DNA of 64,000 nt from an uncultured Saprospiraceae bacterium (GCA_938001865.1 CALLAW010000033.1:1-64000), one strand, 5' to 3'. Positions 47,591-56,141 are shown, counted from the stretch's first letter. Made by a program: numbers and translations. The notes: generated from the letters alone by a model not told the origin.

Positions 47591-48772
47591 TTAGCTCAAT
47601 GCTAACCATGCCATCAAACCAACGCTAGTCAATAAGCAGTCCTCATCGACATTAAAGGTCGGTGTATGTACAGATGATCCATAATCATTGGATGCATTAT
47701 TAGTGCCTACACGATAGAAACATGATGGTACTTCATGACTATAGTAGGCAAAGTCTTCCGATGTTGTCCTTATTGGGAGATCAACCACGGAGTCGATCCC
47801 TAAGTATCTGATCGCTGACTGTCGACAATGCTCGGTAAGTGTGGGATCATTGTATAGAGATGGATAGCCAACTCTGATCTCTAGATTAGCGACTGCTCCA
47901 TGCGCTTGTGCAATCTGCTCTACCCGCTGTCTGATAAGTCGATGTGCCTCAGACCGCCATCCCTCATCGAATGTTCTGAATGTCCCCTGAAGTGAGATCT
48001 TACTCGGGATGATATTAGTAGCTCCACCATCAGAATTGATCTTACCAAATGTCAAGACTGTTGGCAACGATGGGTTGGCTGATCGACTGACGACAGTCTG
48101 TAGACTCGTAATGATCTCAGCAACGATCGGTAGAGGATCGATACAGAGATGGGGCATAGCACCATGCCCTCCTTTGCCGATGACATCAAGATAGATTTCA
48201 TCAGCAGACGCCATATAGATCCCCGTTTTGAATCCCACTTGACCTGCCATAAGCGGTGGATGGACATGATTACCAATCATCTTGGCAGTTGCCTTCGTAC
48301 TCTCAAAGAGTCCATCTTTAATCAATAATGATGCACCTCCTGGGAGTTTTTCTTCTCCAGGCTGGAATACGCAGTGTACATGATACTTAAGGTCAGCCTC
48401 TTTTGCCTTGAGTACTGCCATGGCTCCGAGCAATGTGGCAGTGTGGACATCATGTCCACAAGCATGCATCACACCAGTATGAGATGATGCATAATCCACA
48501 GTACTAGCCTCCTGGATAGGCAGGGCATCGATATCTGCTCTCAGGTATAGAGGTGGCTTACTTGGATTCCCGATCGTAGCGATGATGCCTGTGTCTACAG
48601 ATCGTCTGACTTCTTTGATATCGAGTGACTTGATCTGAGATTCGATGTAACTTGCAGTCTCAGTCTCTTGGAATGAAAGTTCTGGATACTTATGAAGATG
48701 ACGTCTGATCTTGACGACATTAGGATGTCTGCTCTCTACGAGTTTTTTGACATCTGTGCTGAGCTTATCCAT
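47591..48772 (-). CDS. M20 family metallopeptidase/amidohydrolase
   Basis: The 393-residue cytosolic enzyme has the M20D motifs: RRHLHKYPELSFQE near the start, LRADIDALPIQE, MHACGHDVHTATLLG (metal ligands), a FQPGEEKLPGG segment and the C-terminal RTTSEDFAYY. Such enzymes hydrolyse N-acyl amino acids, hippurate-like compounds or indole-acetyl-amino acids. The start overlaps the end of the glycosyltransferase gene by 8 bases, so the two are co-transcribed, although their functions seem unrelated. Confidence 0.9.
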   Translation of the reverse strand: MDKLSTDVKKLVESRHPNVVKIRRHLHKYPELSFQETETASYIESQIKSLDIKEVRRSVDTGIIATIGNPSKPPLYLRADIDALPIQEASTVDYASSHTGVMHACGHDVHTATLLGAMAVLKAKEADLKYHVHCVFQPGEEKLPGGASLLIKDGLFESTKATAKMIGNHVHPPLMAGQVGFKTGIYMASADEIYLDVIGKGGHGAMPHLCIDPLPIVAEIITSLQTVVSRSANPSLPTVLTFGKINSDGGATNIIPSKISLQGTFRTFDEGWRSEAHRLIRQRVEQIAQAHGAVANLEIRVGYPSLYNDPTLTEHCRQSAIRYLGIDSVVDLPIRTTSEDFAYYSHEVPSCFYRVGTNNASNDYGSSVHTPTFNVDEDCLLTSVGLMAWLALS

Positions 48773-50711
48773 AGATTATAAGGTTTATCCACATGGTTAT
48801 GTCTTGCCACACACTGTAGTTTTTGGCATAATTTAGGTGGAGGATATTTAATTGTTGGATTGGTTGATATTGGTCTTTCACATCGAAGACACTCTGTCTG
48901 ATTACGGGCAATTCTTCTGTAGTTGGGTAGCCCCACCATGTCAGCCTACCTCCCAATACTTGTGGGAGGTGAGTCAACAATTGCCTCGTACGCTTAGACC
49001 GCAAGATGAGATATGGTGAGCAGACAATATTGATGATGCAGATAAGGATATCAATGAGCCTTTTCAATCTCTTATTAGCACCAGTATTGATATTGAAAGC
49101 CAATTCCTCCGTGTACCATTTACCTAGAGTGTACTGACTATCAGACCCGAGTACCGCTTGATTAGAGTGATTAGCGATCCGATATCTGATATTAGCTCCG
49201 AGTCGCGACATACTGCTGAATACCGCTGACATAGAAAGGTCACGACTACAATAAATAATCTCATTGACTTCCATGATATTGCAGACATCTTGGATGTGGT
49301 TAAGATCGGTCAGATAGTAAGACTTATCATACTCTGGCTTACCATTATTGATGTGAGATGATGGAGCTATCCTCGCTACGATACATTGACTCAGTTGACT
49401 GCCTAGTAATCCTTCGATGATTGAGATTGATGCTTTGTTACCGACTACAGCTAACCTCCTCTTGCGATTGTGCTCGTAGGCAAATGTAAATCCATGGATA
49501 CGATTACGTATGAGGCGTGACAGAAATGCCACCATGCCAGGAAGGAGAGATGACAATACAACAAGTACTCTTGAAAAACGACACTGCTCAGGAAGTAAAG
49601 AATAAAAGACTAATACTCCTCCCCCATAGAGCAATACTGCGGGGACATACCTTCTCCGTCTTGCATCATCATCATAGTGCCCAATCACAAAGAGTAAGAG
49701 CATCAACCCTACTACTATCCCTACAATCCAATAGAGATATGGACTTTGGTCAAAGTAATCAGATCCACCATGCCAAGTATGAGCCCAAAGTGGTACTAGA
49801 GAGAGGAGGATCGCCAAACTGACTGCGACATCTATCAGCCATGCTGCTACCTTCCCTCCGATATGCTTGAGATAGCTCAGTGCACCCACTGTCACGACAG
49901 CGATCTTAAGGGTAGCTAGCGTCACTTGCGAACTCCGATCTGTAAAGTGCTTACTCAAGAAGATCTGCATAGCACCATAGAAGGCAGTATTGTACTTCCG
50001 AGAGCTCTTCTTCGTACTCTCACCTTTGTAGTGGATGATACTCGTAGTAGGTAAGTAAGTGATCTCATATCCGGCCTTCTGTATCTGGTAGCTGAGATCT
50101 ATATCCTCTCCATACATCCAATAGTCTTCGTCGAGACCTCCTACCTGATTCACTACATCCCTTCGCATATACATGAATGCTCCACACAACACATCGACAT
50201 TGCCAATAGCATCATGATCTATATGACCTGCATAGTAAGCATTGAATCTCCTCGACCTAGGGAAGAACTTGTACAGCCCTGTAATCTTGCAGAATGCAGC
50301 CATAGCTGTCGGAAAACCCCTCTTACTCTCTGGGAGATAGCTGCCTGATCCATCAAGCATCTTGACTCCGATAGCACCCACATGAGTATTCTGCTCTGCA
50401 TACTGGTAGCAATGCATCAGAGTATCTTCTTGGATGATCGTATCTGGATTGAGGAGGAGTACATACTTACCTTTGGCTAGAGCTATCCCTTGATTGTTGG
50501 CTTTGGAGAAACCTACGTTATCAGTATTCTCTATGCAAGTCACGGAGGGAAACTCCTCCTTGAGCATCTGGACAGATCCATCTACACTTGTATTATCTAC
50601 TACTATAGTCTCTACTGAGAGGTCATGTGTAGCTGCCACCACAGACTCGATACACTGCCTGAGGAAGTGCTTCACATTATAGTTTACAATAATGACAGAG
50701 ATGTCAGTCAT
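48765..50711 (-). CDS. GT2 glycosyltransferase fused to a membrane and sugar-transferase-like region
   Basis: Residues 1-250 of this 648-residue protein are a GT2 (GT-A fold) transferase with VIIVNYNVKHFL, VDNTSVDGS, LLNPDT and the late acidic motif GEDIDLSYQI (200-210), similar to rhamnosyltransferases. Residues about 265-400 contain four or five hydrophobic segments. Residues about 418-540 look like the Rossmann domain of polyprenyl glycosylphosphotransferases (RRLAVVGNKA). The C-terminus from 547 (KRLKRLIDILIC...) resembles a shortened bacterial sugar transferase, with GGRLTWWGYP and LNYAKNYSVWQD. Function is likely in surface polysaccharide assembly. Whether the last part is catalytic is doubtful. 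It is 9 bases from recR upstream. Confidence 0.8.
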   Translation of the reverse strand: MTDISVIIVNYNVKHFLRQCIESVVAATHDLSVETIVVDNTSVDGSVQMLKEEFPSVTCIENTDNVGFSKANNQGIALAKGKYVLLLNPDTIIQEDTLMHCYQYAEQNTHVGAIGVKMLDGSGSYLPESKRGFPTAMAAFCKITGLYKFFPRSRRFNAYYAGHIDHDAIGNVDVLCGAFMYMRRDVVNQVGGLDEDYWMYGEDIDLSYQIQKAGYEITYLPTTSIIHYKGESTKKSSRKYNTAFYGAMQIFLSKHFTDRSSQVTLATLKIAVVTVGALSYLKHIGGKVAAWLIDVAVSLAILLSLVPLWAHTWHGGSDYFDQSPYLYWIVGIVVGLMLLLFVIGHYDDDARRRRYVPAVLLYGGGVLVFYSLLPEQCRFSRVLVVLSSLLPGMVAFLSRLIRNRIHGFTFAYEHNRKRRLAVVGNKASISIIEGLLGSQLSQCIVARIAPSSHINNGKPEYDKSYYLTDLNHIQDVCNIMEVNEIIYCSRDLSMSAVFSSMSRLGANIRYRIANHSNQAVLGSDSQYTLGKWYTEELAFNINTGANKRLKRLIDILICIINIVCSPYLILRSKRTRQLLTHLPQVLGGRLTWWGYPTTEELPVIRQSVFDVKDQYQPIQQLNILHLNYAKNYSVWQDITMWINLIIYG

Positions 50712-50720
50712 GCCGCCAAA

Positions 50721-51338
50721 TTACGACAATTGTTTTTGTTGGTAAGGGAGTCTTGCTTTAATCGATCTCCCAAGTGTAAATTCATCCGCATACTCCAGGT
50801 CTCCACCAAACGAAACGCCTCGTGCTATCGTAGAGATTGTTACATCTTTTGCCTCGAGCAATCTACTGATGTAGAAGATTGTCGTCTCCCCATCGATCGT
50901 AGGACTCAGGGCCATCACCAACTCTCGAGTCTGTAAGGTATCTAATCGTGTGACGAGAGAGTCTATCTCTAAGTGTTCGGGGCCGATACCCTCTAGAGGA
51001 GAGATGATGCCGCCGAGGACGTGGTAGAGACCTCGATAGCTGCCAGTGTCTTCGATCGCTATGAGATCTCTTATAGACTCTACGACACAGAGAGTATGTT
51101 GATCTCTGGCTGGATTGCTACAGATACTACAGATAGCTGTATCGGAGAACCCATGACACTCACTACAGAGCTTCAGATCATTGATCATCCTAGTCATGGA
51201 TGAGATCAACTTTTCTTTCTTGTCAAACGAGTCTGAGGCTAGGTGGATAGCTAACCGCATCGCAGACTTCTTACCAATGGATGGCAATGCACTCAGTGCT
51301 TCTACTACTTCTTCTATAATCTTGGAGGAATATCCCAT
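50721..51338 (-). CDS. recR: Recombination protein RecR
   Basis: I use the ATG at 51338 (MGYSSKIIEEVVEAL); the frame extends four codons to a TTG. The 205-residue protein works with RecF and RecO in RecA loading at gaps. It shows the N-terminal LPSIGKKSAMRLAIHL helix-hairpin-helix, the zinc-finger Cys (CSECHGFSDTAICSIC), the Toprim segment CVVESIRDLIAIE, and the C-terminal LARGVSFGGDLEYADE-like motif (here IARGV). Confidence 0.96.
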   Translation of the reverse strand: MGYSSKIIEEVVEALSALPSIGKKSAMRLAIHLASDSFDKKEKLISSMTRMINDLKLCSECHGFSDTAICSICSNPARDQHTLCVVESIRDLIAIEDTGSYRGLYHVLGGIISPLEGIGPEHLEIDSLVTRLDTLQTRELVMALSPTIDGETTIFYISRLLEAKDVTISTIARGVSFGGDLEYADEFTLGRSIKARLPYQQKQLS

Positions 51339-51437
51339 ATGGCAATTCAATCTGCTTACTACATATTATAAATACGTAAATATACCGCTAATTGACATTT
51401 TTTTTGAAGATATCAACATTAATGGTAAGTGAGTTGT

Positions 51438-51445
51438 TATTTTTG
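51438..51445 (+). promoter_or_regulatory. Putative -7 box of the dehydrogenase E2 gene (TATTTTTG)
   Basis: TATTTTTG fits TAnnTTTG, 54 bases before the ATG at 51500. No good -33 element is evident at 19-21 bases. Confidence 0.3.
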
Positions 51446-51499
51446 TTTTTTGGAGCAAATTATTAGACTCTCGTTATCGAGAAAAACAGATCAAAATAT

Positions 51500-52765
51500 A
51501 TGGCTGAAATAATCAGAATGCCTCGTCTCAGTGACACAATGGAAGAAGGAATCATCATCGGATGGCTCATGAAAGTAGGTGATGTCGTAAAACCTGGCGA
51601 CATCCTCGCAGAAGTTGAAACAGACAAAGCAACTATGGAGCTTGAAAATTATGTAGAAGGTACTCTCCTACATATCGGTGTCAAAGAAGGTGCCGTACCA
51701 GTAGATGCAGTCATCGCTATCGTCGGCGAAAAAGGAGAAAATGTAGAAGAAATACTTGCAAATATCAAGGATGAAGCTCCAGCCAAAGAGGAGCCAGCAA
51801 CACCTGCAGCGGAGACTCCCAAACCATCACCTGAACCGCAGCCGGCTGCAACAGCACCAAAACCTACACCTGTGACGGCGCCAATACCAACATCTAGTGG
51901 CAGAATATTCGCATCACCATTAGCCAAAAAACTTGCTGCAGAGGGCAATGTGGATATTGCTAGTATTACCGGAAGTGGAGAAGGCGGAAGAGTAGTCAAG
52001 GCAGATATCGAAAACTATATAGCAAGCGGTGGTGCATCAGCACAATCATCAGCAACTTACAATAGCACTCCTGCACTTGCAGACTTCCAGTATGGCGATG
52101 TGCCTGTATCTCAGATGCGTAAGACTATTGCCCGTAGACTCGGTGAGAGTAAGTTCAGTGCTCCACACTTCTATCTCACTATGGAGATAGATATGACCAA
52201 TGCAATGGCAGCAAGAAAAATGCTCAACCAAGACGAGGAACAACGCATCTCATATAATGACATGGTGGTCAAAGCGTGTGCATCTGCCCTGCGCAAAAAT
52301 CCAGCAATCAATAGTAGCTGGCATGGTGATAAGATGACCTTCCACAAGGATATCAATATCGGCGTAGCTGTAGCAGTAGAGGATGGACTCCTTGTACCTG
52401 TCATCAAAAATGCAGATGCAAAACCACTTAGCGTCATCTATAGCGACATCAGAGAGCTGGCTGGAAAAGCAAAAAATAAGAAGCTTGGAATGGATGAAAT
52501 GACTGGTAATACATTCACAATATCCAATCTTGGAATGTTTGGCATTACTGAGTTCACTGCAATCGTCAATCCACCTGATGCCTGTATCTTAGCAGTAGGC
52601 ACTATTGTGCAAAAACCCGTCGTCAAAGATGGTGAAATCGTAGTAGGCAATACGATGAAGGTCACTCTAAGTTGTGATCACAGGATAGTAGATGGGGCTA
52701 AAGGAGCAGCATTCCTACAGACCCTCAAAGACTACTTAGAGAATCCAATGAAATTATTGAGATAA
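51500..52765 (+). CDS. pdhC: Dihydrolipoamide acetyltransferase (pyruvate dehydrogenase E2)
   Basis: The 421-residue protein has one lipoyl domain (about 1-77) with the lipoylated Lys in EVETDKATMELE, a Pro/Ala/Thr-rich linker and a peripheral subunit-binding domain (about 133-172, SPLAKKLAAEGNVDIASITG). The catalytic 2-oxoacid dehydrogenase acyltransferase domain has its active-site His in SCDHRIVDGA. The MPRLSDTMEEGIIIGWLMKVGD start matches pyruvate dehydrogenase E2 of Bacteroidota rather than the oxoglutarate enzyme. E1 and E3 genes are not adjacent. A strong terminator follows at 52803. Confidence 0.93.
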   Translation: MAEIIRMPRLSDTMEEGIIIGWLMKVGDVVKPGDILAEVETDKATMELENYVEGTLLHIGVKEGAVPVDAVIAIVGEKGENVEEILANIKDEAPAKEEPATPAAETPKPSPEPQPAATAPKPTPVTAPIPTSSGRIFASPLAKKLAAEGNVDIASITGSGEGGRVVKADIENYIASGGASAQSSATYNSTPALADFQYGDVPVSQMRKTIARRLGESKFSAPHFYLTMEIDMTNAMAARKMLNQDEEQRISYNDMVVKACASALRKNPAINSSWHGDKMTFHKDINIGVAVAVEDGLLVPVIKNADAKPLSVIYSDIRELAGKAKNKKLGMDEMTGNTFTISNLGMFGITEFTAIVNPPDACILAVGTIVQKPVVKDGEIVVGNTMKVTLSCDHRIVDGAKGAAFLQTLKDYLENPMKLLR

Positions 52766-52802
52766 GGAATTATCTCAGCATAAAGCCATGTTACAATCGT
52801 GT

Positions 52803-52847
52803 AAAGTAAAAGGGTTGATTCTATGAGTCAACCCTTTACTTTTTTTT
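52803..52847 (+). terminator. Rho-independent terminator after pdhC
   Basis: The arms AAAGTAAAAGGGTTGA (52804-52819) and TCAACCCTTTACTTT (52828-52842) pair with one bulged A and end in an eight-T run. It lies about 40 bases after the pdhC stop. Confidence 0.85.
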
Positions 52848-53124
52848 AGCAAGACTACCCCCTAGCTTATACTTCATGCTAACTGGTTGTAATAATCGCA
52901 ATATGTAGGGTATATGATAGTTAGGTGCAAGCAGCTCATTAAAACCAGAATTAGAATCTTCGTTCAAATGAAATAATCAGACAGAGAAATGTTAACCCTA
53001 AAAAACTAAGAGTCTTCCGGACACATTGTTACTTCTTCCATTCAGAACCTTTTTCCATCCACCATTCTACTATTTGGTGATTTTTCTTCAAATATTTAGA
53101 ATGAGGAATTAATTTAGCTTAATG
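52848..53124. other. Intergenic region before hipBA with a possible gene remnant
   Basis: There is no intact gene. On the minus strand 53029-53118 is an open stretch of 29 codons before a TAA, with natural-looking composition (PHSKYLKKN, IVEWWMEKGSEWKK), reading like the C-terminus of a lost protein. No family was recognised. The hipB promoter lies at the right edge. Confidence 0.3.
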
Positions 53125-53155
53125 CTTGTATATAGAAACACATTAAGTATATTTG
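53125..53155 (+). promoter_or_regulatory. Promoter of hipBA
   Basis: CTTG (53125-53128) and TATATTTG (53148-53155) are separated by exactly 19 bases, matching the Bacteroidota -33/-7 arrangement. The -7 box ends 18 bases before the hipB ATG. Confidence 0.6.
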
Positions 53156-53171
53156 TCCGTAAATAGAAACA
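53132..53171 (+). promoter_or_regulatory. Direct repeat ATAGAAACA flanking the hipBA -7 box
   Basis: ATAGAAACA occurs at 53132-53140 and again at 53163-53171, 31 bases apart (about three helical turns). The copies lie on both sides of the -7 box. This position suits an operator for HipB autorepression, which is the known mode for this family. Binding is inference. Confidence 0.45.
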
Positions 53172-53173
53172 TT

Positions 53174-53482
53174 ATGAAATCTAAGAAGGCTGTTTTAATG
53201 CCTAAAGAACGGAAAATGCTTACTGACCTGGGAGAAAATCTCAAACTTGCAAGAAGAAGAAGACGCTTAACTTCAGAGCAAGTAGCAGAAAGGGCAAACA
53301 TCGGCAGGTCTACCCTTTGGCATGTAGAAAAAGGCAGTGATCATATTAGTATTGGAATATACCTCCAGGTTTTTTCAGTTCTTGGATTAACAGACGATTT
53401 CAAGAAGCTTGCTAGTAATGATCCGTTAGGGAGAAAACTTCAAGATGCTCAATTGACCACCAAGAAAAGAATAAAGAAGTGA
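53174..53482 (+). CDS. hipB-like: HipB-like antitoxin, XRE-family helix-turn-helix protein
   Basis: I start at the ATG at 53174 (MKSKKAVLMPKE); the frame reaches a TTG seven codons earlier that lies inside the -7 box. The 102-residue protein has an XRE HTH (about 18-70): LGENLKLARRRRRLTSEQVAERANIGRSTLWHVEKG. It ends in a basic tail. The stop is one base from the hipA start. As in HipBA systems, it should bind and neutralise the toxin kinase and repress the operon. Confidence 0.88.
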   Translation: MKSKKAVLMPKERKMLTDLGENLKLARRRRRLTSEQVAERANIGRSTLWHVEKGSDHISIGIYLQVFSVLGLTDDFKKLASNDPLGRKLQDAQLTTKKRIKK

Positions 53483-53483
53483 G

Positions 53484-54734
53484 ATGAAGGAAATTTTCGT
53501 ATACGCGGATTGGATTAATTTGGAAGGACCCCATTTGATGGGAACATTAAAGGCAGAACTTCTGAGAGGAAAAGAGATCTTCTCTTTCTCCTACGATAAA
53601 TCTTGGCTTGAAACTGGAATGGCCCAAGAATTAGATCCAGATTTAAAAATGTACACAGGTCCACAATTTGTAAATGATGACAAGCCTAATTTTGGTCTAT
53701 TTCTCGATTCTTCGCCAGATAGATGGGGACGTGAATTGATGAAACGAAGAGAAGCGATTAAAGCAAGAGACGAACAGAGAAGGCAAAATCCACTTTTTGA
53801 ATCTGATTTTTTGTTAGGAGTGAATGATGAAACAAGAATGGGAGCACTACGATTTAAACTAGATCCTGCTGGGTCATTTTTGCATGAAGGAAATGAGATG
53901 CCGACACCACCTATCAACACGATCAGAGAATTGGAGCAAGCGAGTCTTAGATATGAAAATGATAACTTCATTGATGATCCCAAAGCAAAGGAATGGTTAA
54001 ATCTCCTGTTTGCACCAGGGTCTCCTCTTGGAGGAGCACGTCCTAAAGCAAACGTCATAGATCCAAAAGGAAATCTTCTGATTGCTAAATTCCCCAGTAA
54101 GAATGATGAAAGAGATACCGGAGCATGGGAATATATTTGTTATCAAATGGCCATCGATTTCGGTATTCGAATGGCAAACTGTGATGCTCGAATCTATTCA
54201 AGAGATCAACATACTTTTTTAACAAAACGCTTTGATCGATCAGGAACTGATCGAACTCATTTTGCTTCAGCAATGACACTACTAGGCTATAAAGATGGTC
54301 ATGATCATGCTCAAGGTGGTTCCTATTTAGAAATTGTAGAAATGATCGAACAATACGGAGCGGACCCAACAGCCGATATACGTGAGTTGTGGAAAAGGAT
54401 CGTTTTTTCTGTTGCCGTCTCCAATACAGATGATCATCTACGAAATCATGGATTTCTTCTAAACCCAAAAGAAGGATGGAAGTTGAGTCCAGCTTATGAT
54501 ATCAATCCAAACCCAGATGGATATGGATTGAGCTTAAATATTGACGAAGATGATAATAGTCTCAATTTTGATCTTTGCTTAGAAGTGCATTCTTACTTTA
54601 GATTGAAGGAAGAAGAAGCAAAAAAAGAGATTGATAAAATAAAGGAGATCTGCCAATCCTGGGAAGCAAGAGCAGGGCAAATGAAACTAAAAAGAAACGA
54701 AGTAGAATTAGTGAGACCCGCTTTTGAAAAATAG
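53484..54734 (+). CDS. hipA-like: HipA-like toxin serine/threonine kinase
   Basis: The 416-residue protein is close to the usual HipA length. An N-terminal HipA_N-type domain (VYADWINLEGPHLMGTL...) is followed by the HipA_C kinase fold. Visible are the SPLGGARPKANV loop, the LIAKFPS Lys strand, the catalytic segment SNTDDHLRNHGFLL and the Mg-binding Asp in LSPAYDINP. Canonical HipA phosphorylates glutamyl-tRNA synthetase and induces growth arrest or persistence; the target here is unknown. The gene pair is more A-rich than its neighbours and lies between two scar-like non-coding stretches, suggesting transfer. Confidence 0.92.
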   Translation: MKEIFVYADWINLEGPHLMGTLKAELLRGKEIFSFSYDKSWLETGMAQELDPDLKMYTGPQFVNDDKPNFGLFLDSSPDRWGRELMKRREAIKARDEQRRQNPLFESDFLLGVNDETRMGALRFKLDPAGSFLHEGNEMPTPPINTIRELEQASLRYENDNFIDDPKAKEWLNLLFAPGSPLGGARPKANVIDPKGNLLIAKFPSKNDERDTGAWEYICYQMAIDFGIRMANCDARIYSRDQHTFLTKRFDRSGTDRTHFASAMTLLGYKDGHDHAQGGSYLEIVEMIEQYGADPTADIRELWKRIVFSVAVSNTDDHLRNHGFLLNPKEGWKLSPAYDINPNPDGYGLSLNIDEDDNSLNFDLCLEVHSYFRLKEEEAKKEIDKIKEICQSWEARAGQMKLKRNEVELVRPAFEK

Positions 54735-55247
54735 TCTAGAGCAAAAAAATAGACCAGAAAGACAACCCAAGAAAGAGATAGTAAATTAACAAATGATAGT
54801 AAACAAGTAGAATTGCCAGGCACACATCGAGTAGACGGCTGACAAGATTGTAGTCCTGCCAATACGCCTCTCATAGCTCTGCTGAACAATGTCGAAGTAC
54901 AACCGTACCCATTAGACTGTGCTCAGAGCAAAAGTTGAATAGCTGGCTGTACGGTTCTCGTATACGGCGGTTCACCAAATCGAAACTTTGAATTTAGAGA
55001 AGTAGTCAATCATAGGAAGGTACTTTCTACGCAGGTGTTACCACAGCATATCTCTCTATCGTCCAGAGACGGAGGGTATTATTATCCAATGTGACTAATA
55101 TTTATATCTCATAGCGGGAGGACATCCCTATCCTATTGAGTGAAGGACTTCTGCCACAATTTGCAATATTCTTTGAGGTATTTCACAACTCCTCATGCGG
55201 TTTGATGTTTTCCATCATGTTGACATCAATTACTCTATGATCATTTC
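54735..55247. other. Intergenic stretch after hipA with mobile-element scar
   Basis: There is no coding frame of any character on either strand. A group II intron domain V-like fragment lies at 54948-54974, described separately. The rest shows no terminator, tRNA or repeat that I can support. Its right end leads into the oxidase subunit III gene. Confidence 0.45.
54948..54974 (-). mobile_element. Group II intron domain V-like fragment
   Basis: On the minus strand the sequence around GAACCGCCGTATACGAGAAC followed by CGTAC matches what I remember as the 5' half of domain V in bacterial group II introns carrying maturases. In an intact intron this is followed by a complementary arm of the type GTACGGTGGT; here the continuation is AGCCAGCT, so the hairpin is broken. 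No RT or maturase frame is next to it. I therefore call it a decayed fragment; the identification is from memory of the motif. Confidence 0.4.
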
Positions 55248-55853
55248 ATGAAAAAATCTATGACTAATCCTAGACAGCCACTCATTCATCCATCTTATAT
55301 CGTCATGACTCTTGTACTTGCTGGAGTATCAGCACTCTTTCTAGGGTTCTCTGCTTCGTACTTGTACAATCGATTTACGGTAGGGCTAGAGCCTATCGCT
55401 GTCCCCATACTCTTCTATATCAATACACTTATCCTTATCGGGAGCAGTTATACTCTCATCCAAGCTAAGAAGCAATACTTAGAAGATAACACCAGTAAGT
55501 ATAAGACCTATCTATGGATTACGATGGGACTGACAGTGCTCTTTCTGATTGCTCAGATAGTCGCTTGGAACCAAATGTTAGCTCAGAATATCAGTCTGAA
55601 AAGTGGCAATATGGCAGCATACCTCTACTTGATCTCAGCAGTCCACTTAGCCCATGTCGTGGCCGGTATCCCCTTCTTAGGATATCACATCTATATTGCC
55701 ATCAAGAAGATGGTATCACCAGTCAGTGTACTCGTCTACTTTTCAGATCAAGATAAAAAACGGGGCTTAGACCTTCTGACACTCTATTGGCACTTTTTGG
55801 ATGGTCTTTGGATCTATCTTGTAATATTTTTTCTTGTTAATTATCTCTTCTAA
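55248..55853 (+). CDS. Cytochrome c oxidase subunit III-like protein
   Basis: The 201-residue membrane protein has five hydrophobic helices and family features: HLAHVVAGIPFLGYH, and the C-terminal LLTLYWHFLDGLWIYLVIFFLVNYLF, in which YWHFLDGLWIYLV is the hallmark of heme-copper oxidase subunit III. It resembles the short form found in Bacteroidota. No subunit I, II or IV gene is adjacent, so the rest of the complex must be encoded elsewhere. The start ATG (MKKSMTNPRQP) is the only good one. Confidence 0.88.
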   Translation: MKKSMTNPRQPLIHPSYIVMTLVLAGVSALFLGFSASYLYNRFTVGLEPIAVPILFYINTLILIGSSYTLIQAKKQYLEDNTSKYKTYLWITMGLTVLFLIAQIVAWNQMLAQNISLKSGNMAAYLYLISAVHLAHVVAGIPFLGYHIYIAIKKMVSPVSVLVYFSDQDKKRGLDLLTLYWHFLDGLWIYLVIFFLVNYLF

Positions 55854-56133
55854 GTCACACAATAGACCAATCTTAGTCAGCTTCTCTTTCGGTGTCTTAC
55901 GACAAAATGTGTCCAGCAGAATGATGCGATCAAGAGTAACCCAGCAATATATACGACTGTATTAACAATGCAGATCAGAATACTATTTGTCAATACTCCA
56001 TCGTAAGACAAATCCGTCATTAAGGCAGTATCCTCAGTAGCTTAGGGTCAATTAGGTCTCACAACCAATAGATAACAGATTTGATTATTTAATAATATGA
56101 TACTCTTGATTGCTGTCACTTGTAATTTTATAC
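55854..56133. other. Intergenic region between the oxidase gene and rhlE
   Basis: The region contains a possible small minus-strand membrane protein gene (55877-56020) and, at its right end, the rhlE promoter. Nothing else was recognised. Confidence 0.4.
55877..56020 (-). CDS. Possible small single-pass membrane protein
   Basis: This 47-codon frame, ATG to TGA, gives an acidic start (MTDLSYDGVLTNS), one strongly hydrophobic helix of about 25 residues (ILICIVNTVVYIAGLLL...) and a basic end (VVRHRKRS). The positive-inside rule gives a clean topology with the C-terminus in the cytoplasm. It lies in an otherwise empty gap, convergent with the oxidase subunit gene. No homologue is known to me, and chance is not excluded. 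Confidence 0.35.
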   Translation of the reverse strand: MTDLSYDGVLTNSILICIVNTVVYIAGLLLIASFCWTHFVVRHRKRS

Positions 56134-56141
56134 TATCTTTG
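56110..56141 (+). promoter_or_regulatory. Putative promoter of rhlE
   Basis: A TTG (56110-56112) and TATCTTTG (56134-56141) stand 21 bases apart and fit the Bacteroidota -33/-7 elements. The leader before the ATG would be about 75 bases, long enough for post-transcriptional (for example cold) control, as known for DEAD-box helicase genes in other bacteria. Confidence 0.5.
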
